The notes under the pieces are model-generated. The model did no database searches, was not told the DNA's origin, and saw only the letters and a program-made list of their open reading frames with translations. This document shows positions 51,746-62,000 of a stretch of DNA of 64,000 nt, piece after piece. The DNA comes from Owenia fusiformis (lineage: Eukaryota > Annelida > Polychaeta > Sabellida > Oweniidae): the NCBI GenBank assembly GCA_903813345.2, contig CAIIXF020000001.1, positions 54,079,885 to 54,143,884 of the forward strand, in the 5' to 3' direction. The position numbers and the translations under genes were made by a program. Position 1 is the first letter of the stretch. Every line of letters begins with the position of its first letter.

Positions 51746-51920
51746 GCCGGTGTAAAATGGTAGGAGGTCCTCTCAAATTATGGTCCTACTCTCCATTGAT
51801 TTATATGGTGACCTAAATACAACCCTTTCCCTTATTATCTTATACACAATCAGGGCCAGTTAGGGCCGTTTAAAAAGGGGACCATAATCCCCAGGGGACC
51901 ATAATTTCTTTCACACCGGC
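51746..51920. mobile_element. Short MITE, copy 2
   Basis: A 175 bp sequence bounded by inverted 'gccggtgt[ag]aaa' ends ('gccggtgtaaaatgg' left, 'tttctttcacaccggc' right). It closely matches 33421-33585. It has no coding capacity. The ends here are cleaner than in copy 1. Confidence 0.75.
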
Positions 51921-52978
51921 ATTTCTCAAAAATCTATGCATTCTATCGAATGCTGGTAGTCATTTTATAAGCAACCAGTTCATGTTCAACCATTTGCAGA
52001 ATTTTGAATCGCAGACGGTATAAGTCAAGGAAGAGCAACGAGTCCCCCTTTATTGGCAATTGACCCCTGAATACGGCTGTCAATATCTCAAAATGTATTA
52101 CAACTAATTTAGTGAAAACACATCATTCATTTCCTCATAAATAAGTTATAAAAATGTTAGATGTTGGTTACAAATATTTTTGAAGTTATGGTTGCTATGG
52201 TAACCTCAATAACGCTATAGTGGGACAGGGTAATATTTGCGAAGTTTAAAATTAGTTAACTTTTGAATAAATGATCAAAATCCCATTAAAAGATTGATTA
52301 TTTCTTCAAATGGCTGTTTTAATAGTAGCTGCTGTTTATGTCCTATTTTCATAAGTGTGAAATCATTGTAAATCTCTTATTATACAGAAAACATGAACGC
52401 CTCGTGATACATTAGACAAGACATGAGACAATGAGCGTTCAGTTCACCTACGTAAAGCAATGCGTAAAAAGCGATCGAACAGAGCCATAGATTCAAACAT
52501 GTTTGACTAGGACAACACATTATGTCACAAATCTGGCATGGTCTACAATATTATCAGCAACAACTTAAATAAATATAGAAGTATTAGGACAGAAGGTATT
52601 AGGGCATTTTCCATATTTCCCAGATATACTCCCCTTAGTTGTGTTTGGACTTTGGACCAGCCCTAAAGAGGGACCCGAATATCTCATATTTTAGAACATT
52701 TGTTGAAATCAAGAATGCTGCCGACACCCGAGTAGGACTGCAAAATGTGTACTTGATAAATAGTGTTTTTCAGATTTTCAATATGTCTTATGACGTTTTT
52801 TTTACCCCTGCTAATGATAGGCATAATTCGACCTAAAAGCCCGCCGTATTTATAACGGCTATACACAAATATGACGCGGGACATATGTAGGTATCTAAAT
52901 ATAAGGTCAAATATCGCTGCGGATATATTATGTCACCAACCCCTTAATTAGACGTCCAAGTTTATACCATGGACTACT

Positions 52979-54120
52979 GTGCCAAATTAAGCGTGACAGT
53001 TGAACGCGCGGGATATAAGGTACAACACAAGGCCGATGAAATTTGAGCAAACTGATTTTTATATGTAAATGTCTGTAACAATATCCTAGACAGTGAACAT
53101 TACAGTGAATTTAATAGTTAAACCTACACAAACTGCAAAGGCCAAACTGCCCTAATACGTCACTTCCGCTGAATAGAAAAGTAGTTAAAAAAATTAATGT
53201 AGTCCCAACACAATTGTGAGCATGACGAGTCAGTAAGCTAGTATGTAGGTACAGTTGTCATCTTTTTGCAATGACAACATGCCATTTCTTCTGAAAATGC
53301 GTTTATTTGGGTTATCTGAAGGGAAATTTCGAGTCAAGTGGCGTATTAATTTTGCCTTCATTTTTGTAAATTTCAATTTCTGTCGACATAGAGAGGGGGT
53401 AGTGTCACAATTGACCAATTATTTCAAAAATAAGATGTTTGGCCCCTATTGAGTATGTGTCAAAATGTAGCTTAGACATAGCTTTAGAACTTCAGATAGG
53501 CCAGTGAGGCCACATAAATCCATAACTCGAGATAAAAAAAAGTCAGGCGTTTGCCCTTTTGCCCATTGACTAGTATGGTGACGTGAATTAGGGCTGTTTT
53601 GCCAAATATAGTACACGGTATAACGCGCAGGTCAATAGACCAATCCAGTAAATCATGCCATCAGTTGGTTATGATATCATCTTCTTACAATATCAGTGCA
53701 GAAATAGGATTGCTAAAATTGCTTATTTTCATAAAACTTCTTTCAATTTTGTTTACAAACATTGCTGCCTGTAAAGTATGACATCCTAAATCTAGCTACC
53801 AATATACCCTAGTTTCCTTGGTTCACAAATAGGGGTCAGGATTTATTTGAAAGGTCTATTTACCTGAGATACGTAAATACGCAAATTCGAATTCCTCGAG
53901 CTGTACCTTACCGTTACACCGCGCCTACTACTAGGTTTAACTATAAAATTCTCTGTCAAGTTCACTGTCTAGGATGTTATTATAGACATTTACATATTAA
54001 AAATATCTAGAAACTAGACCAAATCTTTATGAAACGATGAAAACATCAGTTTGCTCAAATGTCATCACCCTCGTGTCGTACCTTACCCTGCGCGTTAAAC
54101 TGTCACGCTTAATTTGGTAC
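52979..54120. mobile_element. Nonautonomous TIR element, 1.14 kb
   Basis: The left arm starts 'gtgccaaattaagcgtgaca' and the right end is the reverse complement of 'gtaccaaattaagcgtgaca'. Inverted similarity extends about 150-190 bases inward on each side, including 'atttgagcaaactgat', 'atgtctgt' and 'cctagacagtgaac'. The interior shows no transposase. Superfamily and target duplication are not determined. Confidence 0.75.
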
Positions 54121-54329
54121 GCAGCCTGTGCTTAAGAAATATATAAAAAATCAAGGATACCATCTGATCGGAAATCTAGAAATAAACAAACGTCCTCCAT
54201 TTGCAACTTCACTGTATACCTGTATCCCTTTTAAAGAAATACGGGCTACAGTATTAAGGTAGGGTAGTGTGTATTTATATATAACGTTAATAACTGGTTG
54301 GAAACAATGTCTCATAAACTCACTCACGA

Positions 54330-55576
54330 TGCCCATGTCAAGCAGCGTGCCTACTAGGCACGCAGTTTGAAACTCTGACAAACTGCGCGCATATTTCAAA
54401 ATGTGAGACGGGGAGGACACGACTCCCAAAAAGAGCCAAAATACGAAAAATACAAGGTTAGTCTCGTTCTAAAGATACTACCATTCTGTGAAGATCAACT
54501 TAATTTACTCATAGTACTCAATGTTTTTCCCGATGTTAACCTAGTTATCTCAATATAAGGGTCTTAAGTAACTTCTGTGCTCAAAATTTACAGTGTAAAG
54601 TTATATCTTTGTATTTTTATCGTCATATGCCGTTTATTCAGCCATTGTGTCTGTGTATGCTAGAATATATAGGATCACTCCATCTGATTAAAGCAGCATA
54701 GTTTGTGTTCAAAACGATAATACGCCATAAACGTGATTTAAACATTTTTCTTGTCAAACTGCGCGCCTATATTCACATGTATTTCCCAAACTGCGTGCCT
54801 AATATTTCCAAACTTGCCTATCCAAGCTTGTTTTGTATTATTAGAAAACGTAAGCGCCATATGTAAGGCACATATGTGTCTAATAGTAGAACCCTATAAT
54901 TGAAACACTATGAGAGTCCATCCACCAAATGGTGATCTGAAAATAAAATACTTTCTTAAGTCCCAACTTAATTGTCACTTCTATTATACATTTTGACTTT
55001 CAAAATGAAAATCTCATAAAATCTGACGATAAAGCAAAATTTCCAAAGCTACATCGAAAACACCTACACGTACCTCTGTAGAAATTCCAATGATAATATG
55101 TAGTTTTAATAGTGTATGCGCACAGATTGTAATTTCTGGCTAAAATGGGCGCGCAGTTTGTGGTTTATTTCTTTTTAATCTCCTGATTATCTGTTTTATT
55201 TCGAAATATTTTGAATTAAACATGATAAATGTGTAAGGAATTAAATATGAAACGAGTCTAAAGTATTTGTCATTTATGTTTAAAGTGCTAGATCGATTTA
55301 CGTATAAATTCCCATTAAATCAGTGACGAAAATGCCATTAATCTGCTTATGTTTTAAAACTAAGATTCATTTGCACACAGTTTTTGCTAGTATTTGCAAG
55401 ATTCGTATATTCGCCACAGAATGAACGCATTGAACAAGAAAACAATGCAGGATAAATGTCTTTAAATAACGTTTCAAAATACAGACTCCAACTTAAATGA
55501 TCCAATGTTCTTAGGCACGCAGTTTGTGATCGAAACAAACTGCGCGCCTAAGTAGGCGCGCAGCTTGACATGGGCA
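54330..55576. mobile_element. Nonautonomous TIR element with subterminal CAAACTGCGCGCCTA repeats
   Basis: Ends are inverted copies of 'tgcccatgtcaagc' followed by 'agcgtgcctac' and 'aggcacgcagttt' (right side with gcgcgcc variants), about 47 bp. Each end contains a small palindrome (gcgcgccta/taggcgcgc). Inside, the motif caaactgcg[ct]gcct or its complement recurs at about 54375, 54757, 54788, 55143 and 55513. There is no open frame of note across 1.25 kb. Repeated subterminal motifs are typical of transposase-binding sites in several DNA transposon superfamilies. Confidence 0.75.
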
Positions 55577-55705
55577 CCGTGTCACTTTCTCTTTAAACTT
55601 AACACACACCAATGTGGCACAATTGGACGCCAATAGACTTAACATTGCGAAGGACCTCGTAGGACTTCGTTAGGCTCTGCACCATGTGACCCCGTGGGAG
55701 TCCGA
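55577..55705. other. Spacer between TIR elements
   Basis: Short unique sequence between two DNA elements. No feature was recognised. Confidence 0.3.
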
Positions 55706-56972
55706 CACGCCTAACCATCGACAAGGTACAAAATATACCGTTGTACACTTTAGATGTACGGTGTCACTATTAACAGATTTGAAGCAAAAACTATGATACA
55801 GGTGCGATGTAGGTTTTAAAAATTAACCTTGGGAATTCTTGAAAGATTTCATGTTTAATTTCGTGTGTATTCGCTTTGGAAGACTTTTAGCTTTCTGATT
55901 ACGTAAAAAGATTTTCGACCAATGCTCGTTTTTTTCGTATACACTGTACTTAGTTAATCTACCCACAATAAATATTCAAGTATTTATTGTAATTTAAAAA
56001 AATCATAAATGTACGTTGTCAATTCGAATGTACGTTGTCCATGTTATTTAAATTCATAAGTATAATATTAAACAATGTAATGATTTCATTTCAAAATTCA
56101 TTTAGGTTTTTATGAGTAACAAGTGATCTTTAACGAACATGTTGAATTATCCTTTTTGCTTTTTCATTTTATGGAAGTATTGTTGTGGTGGTGGTTAACT
56201 TGTGCCCATTTGGTGTTAGCTTCCAGCCCAAACTCCCATCCAGTGTCTCCGATATGTTGACTAGCACTACCACGGAGTTTGCCTCCAGCCTCTTTGATTA
56301 TTTGGTGTCTGTACGTTACATTTTGTTAGTTACATTGATAGATAGATCTACTGATCTATACTAGCTTATTGAATATGACTTTTTAAAATCCCGTTAATGA
56401 TATATCTGGAAAGTTTCAAATTCTGTAATTGTTCTGTTTAAATATCAAAGCATCTGACCCCCTGTCTGTTAGTGTTATGAAAAATACATTGCCTGCATTA
56501 GGGTTAACTGTGAATTGAGTAAGTTCAATGGGACAACGTACATTCGAGTTGACAACGTACACTTATGATTTTTTAAATTATAGCCAAAACGTTAATTCTT
56601 ATTAAATCTTCAACAGACCTTAATTGTGTTGTTTAAAGAAACATATTCTCATAAAAATATTCGACACACTTAGACGGCAGGGGAGGAAATCTGTAAAAAC
56701 AAAACATTTTTCGACCGATCAATTAAATGGGTAGATTGAGTACGAAAAAAATCGAGCACTGTTCGAAAATCTTTTAACGTTATTAGAAAGTTAAATGTCA
56801 AAACACAAAAAATCAAACATGAAATCCTTAATGTATTCCTCAGATTATTTTTTTAAATCGTACATCAAACCTACATCATTGTCTTTGCTTCAAGTCGGTT
56901 CAATAGTGACATCGTACATCTAAAGTGTACTACGCTATATTTTGTCACTGTACCTTGTCGATGGTTAGGCGT
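55706..56972. mobile_element. Foldback element, copy A (long form)
   Basis: Outer ends are 'cgcctaaccatcgacaaggt' on the left and its reverse complement 'accttgtcgatggttaggcg' on the right. Inverted similarity continues over roughly 300 bases per arm, including 'gtacattcgagttgacaacg' against its left-arm complement. A shorter copy is at 61116-61643. The internal single-copy part (about 56050-56450) encodes nothing recognisable. Confidence 0.8.
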
Positions 56973-58118
56973 ATCCGTAGTACTCGACGGGGCATCATTC
57001 GTGGGACAAAGTCCCCGTCAAGATTGAACATGTTCATTCATTTCATTGGACACTGTGCGACCTTTGATTTGATGTGTCAGTTGAGTTGGGATCAAAGTTG
57101 AATGACATAATTTCCATGGGACTTCATGGGGCAAACTTGACACGGGGTTTTGTGACATTTTATTTTACTTTCACGGAAGATTTGGAAAAATAGCCTGGAA
57201 TATTATTCTGATTTAGTTTGATGAAAGTATATGTTTTGACAGGCATGGCAAATTTTCAAAATATTTGTGAATAAAATGTTCGTCTAGAACAATTCAAGCG
57301 TTGGGTTGCGGACAGCGTTCGACCAATAAACTGGTATCTAGTTAGTTAAAATATCCCAGTTGGATTGATGAATATGGTACATTACCATATTTAACCATCT
57401 TCAAAAGGGAAAGTATAATTTACATTTTAATTTGCAATAAAATAATTAGCATTTCTATTATTTGGCTAGACAGTATGACTTATAATTTGAGTTATTCAAT
57501 CGATTGCATTTGCATACCCAATACTGTAAATCACGTATTTTATCAGTTCTTGCAAATAATACTGAATGTCTCCATCAAATGCGTGCAGGCTGTTTGGTTA
57601 GTCCGTCCTAATTATATATCAATTTAGCGGTGTGAGTCTACTCTCTGGTGACGCAAAAATACTGTGTTCAAAACCTTCTCAAAACCTTTTTGTATTTTTA
57701 AAATTTAATAAGAAGTTTATTTTGACAATTTAATTAACATTTAAAACCGAAACAGTAACAATATTTTTAGTTAAGGCAGCTTGGTGTATTTTTAAAAACA
57801 TTATAAAGTACGTATTTGCTAATCAATCATTTAATTTGCAACAACGTTGTAAACGTTGCCTATGCGTGAATTCTTTCTGACTTATTCGTAAAAATTCGAA
57901 TCCGATATTTCTTCGATGTATGCTAGCTTTCTATGTGCGAATCGAGGATTTGCAGTAATTTGTTAACATTGTATTGTTAAATAGCACAGATTCATGAATG
58001 AATTGTTCGTTTTTTTAGTTCATCCTCACTGTTCCACAGCTGGATGACTCTAACTATGCTTAAACGTAGTAATAATAGAGAAGTTAAATTTATTTTACAA
58101 CATAGTGAGTTTTATCTT
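56973..58118. other. Intergenic, nothing firm
   Basis: No coding sequence was seen. At about 58020-58045 there is a solitary copy of 'actgttccacagctggatga', the terminal motif of the neighbouring element at 58119-58730, so an older fragment of the same family is present. Confidence 0.4.
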
Positions 58119-58730
58119 ACTTGCCAGGATCACTGTTCCACAGCTGGATGACTCGAACTGCAGTTAGTATTATTCAAGATGGTGGCAAAAATTATTTCGT
58201 TTTTGATAAACCAACGATTTCAGGTAAACTAAGTTGAATGTGGATTCTAAATGTTTCGCTATGCAAACTCATAAGTAAACAGCCAGGAGAAAATACTCAG
58301 AAACCCGTATTAATAGTAAATTTTAAAGAATAGCTTCACTTAGACTGAACTTGATGATACACTAACTCAAACATGATATTCACCGTTGATGACACTAACT
58401 CAGATGGCCATGCATGTTATATTCATTCCATAGAGTTAGTGTCATCCATCGTTTCAGTTAGTGTTATTCCTATTTCATCAACAAATTCAGTAAGAGTCAT
58501 TCTAAGTAATGCCGTTTTCTTTTTTCTTCAATATCGTGGGTGTTTGAACGTTTTCTCGTGGCTGTTTATAATTTGAGCTTCATTAGTTTGCATGGCGAAA
58601 TAATCCACATTCAATTAAGTTTAGCCGAAATCGGGAATTTATCGAAAACGAAAGAGTTTTGGCCACCATCTAAAATGATACTAACTGCAGTTCGAGTCAT
58701 CCAGCTGTGGAACAGTGATCCTGGCAAGTA
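58119..58730. mobile_element. TIR element just upstream of the galactosyltransferase gene
   Basis: Ends are inverted copies beginning 'cttgccaggatcactgttcc', matching for about 50 bp through 'gactcgaactgcagttagtat', and each is bordered by TA. A second inverted pair ('gatgacactaactc' / 'gagttagtgtcatc') lies inside near 58387-58446. No transposase is encoded. TA borders would suit a Tc1/mariner-like transposase. The element ends about 330 bp before the start codon of the next gene. Confidence 0.78.
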
Positions 58731-59062
58731 TCCTGTTCAAACATAGAAACGAAGTTGTTGGATTTACCTTTATCTATCAAAATAATCGATATACGAAAAG
58801 TTATTAAACTGAAGAATATATTGACGATACAGCATTATGTAAATAACAATACTTTTAAACCACAGGATTTACAATTTGGATTAGTGACATTGACCTCATA
58901 GAATTTATATAGCAACGGATTTATTATACAATTCGACAAGGAAAGAATATATATCAAGTACTACAACGTATTTATTAACACCATTCGTTCATTTGGATTA
59001 TAGATAACAGAAAATAGGGAAATCAGTCAATTTGATGGATTTCAACATATATTATTGTCAAT
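58731..59062. other. 5' flank of the galactosyltransferase-family gene
   Basis: AT-rich sequence with TATA-like strings ('tttatatag' near 58905, 'aatatatatc' near 58947). It probably contains promoter and 5' untranslated sequence, but this is not demonstrable from sequence alone. Confidence 0.35.
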
Positions 59063-62000
59063 ATGCTTAATAGAACAAAATGTACCAATTTGCTTGTGTT
59101 ACTTTCGCTCTTAAATACATGTGTCTTTCTATACGTGAGCCAAAACTATTTAATCAGGTTCAAGATGCAACCAAAGGCGGGTATACTCGAACTTAGACCA
59201 AATACAACAGCCACTATACCTAAATTAAGGCTGGATACTACAACGACCAATTCTCCTACACTTTACAAGAAAACAACAACCAGTATGATCAGTACGCATG
59301 AGCTTTATAAGAATACAACTACCAGTGTACCCAAACTTAAACTAAATACAACTACCAGTACTCAAAAACTTAAGCAGAATGCTACGATCAGTATTCCCAA
59401 ACTTAAGCTGAATACAAGGACCAGCACTTCAAAACTTTACCAAAATATAACAACCAGTATACCCAAACTTAGGCTGAATACAACTACAAATACTCAAAAA
59501 CTTAAGCAAAATGCAACAGTCGGTATACCCAAACTTAAGGTGAATACAACGATAAGTATACTTAAACTTTACCAAAATACAACAACCAGTATACCCAAAC
59601 TTAGGCTGAATACAACTACAAATACTCAAAAACTTAAGCAAAATGCAACAGTCGGTATACCCAAACTTAAGGCGAATACAACGATAAATATACTTAAACT
59701 TTACCAAAATACAACAACCAGTATACCCAAACCTAGGCTGAATACAACTACAAATACTCAAAATCTTAAGCAGAATGAAACAATCGGTATACCCAAACTT
59801 AAGGTGAATACAACGATGAGCATATTTAAACTTTACCAAAATGCAACAACCAGTATACCCAAACTTAGGCTGAATACAACTACAAATACTCAAAAAGATA
59901 AGCAGAATGCAACAATCGGTATACCCAAACTTAAGGTGAATACAACGATAAGTATACTTAAACTTTACCAAAATACAACAACCAGTATACCCAAACTTAG
60001 GCTGAATACAACTACAAATACTCAAAAACTTAAGCAAAATGCAACAGACGGTATACCCAAACTTAAGGCGAATACAACGATAAGTATATTTAAACTTTAC
60101 CAAAATACAACAACCAGTATACCCAAACTTAGGCTGAATACAACTACAAATACTCAAAAACTTAAGCAAAATGCAACAGTCGGTATACCCAAACTTAAGG
60201 CGAATACAACGATAAATATACTTAAACTTTACCAAAATACAACAACCAGTATACCCAAACTTAGGCTGAATACAGTTACAAATACTCAAAATCTTAAGCA
60301 GAATGAAACAATCGGTATACCCAAACTTAAGGCGAATACAACGATAAGTATACTTAAACTTTACCAAAATACAACAACCAGTATACCCAAACTTAGGCTG
60401 AATACAACTACAAATACTCAAAATCTTAAGCAGAATGAAACAATCGGTATACCCAAACTTAAAGTGAATGCAACGATGAGTATATTTAAACTTTACCAAA
60501 ATGCAACAACCAGTATACCCAAACTTAGGCTGAATACAACTACAAATACTCAAAAGGTTAAGCAGAATGCAACAATCGGTATACCCAAACTTAAGGCGAA
60601 TACAACGATAAGTATACTTAAACTTTACCAAAATACAACAACCAGTATACCCAAACTTAGGCTGAATACAACTACAAATACTCAAAATCTTAAGCAGAAT
60701 GAAACAATCGGTATACCCAAACTTAAAGTGAATGCAACGATGAGTATATTTAAACTTTACCAAAATGCAACAACCAGTATACCCAAACTTAGGCTGAATA
60801 CAACTACAAATACTCAAAAGGTTAAGCAGAATGCAACAATCGGTATACCCAAACTTAAGGTGAATACAACGATAAGTATACTTAAACTTTACCAAGATAC
60901 AACAACCAGTATACCCAAACTTAAGTTGAAATCAGCAACAAGTATACCCAAACTTGAATTGAAGCCAGTAACCAGTACACCCAAGCTGAATACAACTCAG
61001 ATTTGTCCAGAAGTCACAAAATACTTAGGTAAGACCTTTATGTTCTGTATAAAATATAGAAATCGTTCCGTCACCAAAAAAATGTACTGCAGGTCAAATT
61101 ATATTTGAGTAGTATCACGCCTAGCCATCGACAACGTAGAGGGACAAAATGTACCGTTGTACACTATAGATGTGCGGTGTCACTATTAACAGATTTGAAG
61201 CAAAAATAATGCAGGTGTGATGTAGGTTTTAAAAAATAATCTTGGGAATGCTTGAAAGATTTCATGTTTGATTTCGCGTGTTCGCTTTGGAAGATTTTTT
61301 GCTTTCTGTTACGTTAAAGATTTTCGAACAATGATTAATTTCCTTGATCATTTTTCCCCTTGTCGCCCAAAAGTGTCGATTATTTTAAATTCATCTGACC
61401 CCCTGTCTGTTAGTGTTATGAAAAATACGTTGCCTACATTGGGATTAACTGTGAATTGAGTAAGTTCAATGGGACAACGTACATTCGAGTTCATTCATAT
61501 TCTCATAAAAATATTTGACACTCTTAGACGACAGGGGAGGAAATGATCAAAGGAAATGTGTTAAAAAACAACATTTTCCAACCGACCAATTAAATGGGAA
61601 GATTGACTACGAAAAACGATCGAAAAATTGATGGTTAGGCGTGAGTATGGGCATGTAATGATATCAGATATGTTGATATTGAATATATAGAGGTTATTTG
61701 ATGGGACGTTTTTGATACAGGGTATATCTGAGGGAAATACAATATACCAACCCGAGGGACTGTATGGACCGAGGGAAATACCCTGTATCAAAAATCCAGC
61801 ATCTAATAACTGATTTATTCTATACATAGATTACGATCTAGAGTCAAGTCCCCTGGCTCAGAATCTACTCTCTGAATTTTTGACGTCGTATATCTGATAA
61901 GCGGGTGATATCAGCGGGCGATTATATATCACCCGCTGATATCACCCACTCACTTCAGATATAAAGTATATTCCTGCATGTATTGCACCTTCTATTTTTT

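Larger units (their letters stand above)
50708..52978. other. Intergenic region rich in small palindromes
   Basis: This is the 3' flank of allantoinase. It contains a perfect palindrome 'gcgggcagatatctgcccgc' at about 51218-51237, a hairpin at 51530-51640 and a MITE at 51746-51920. Nothing coding was supported; short frames near 52.6-52.9 kb have no features. Confidence 0.5.

Noticed and set aside
59429-60895. Antisense 488-codon open frame rich in Cys and Tyr
   Set aside because: It is the exact complement of the coding repeat array. It is open only because of the 132 bp periodicity and ends at the array borders. The forward frame has a signal anchor and splices into a known domain.
61029-61108. 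Stop codon at 61108 as the true end of the repeat protein
   Set aside because: A strong donor (gtaagac) at 61029 in the right phase joins to a B4GALT exon, and CPEVTKYL resembles the usual CP-containing start of that domain. Sequence after the donor has no repeat character.
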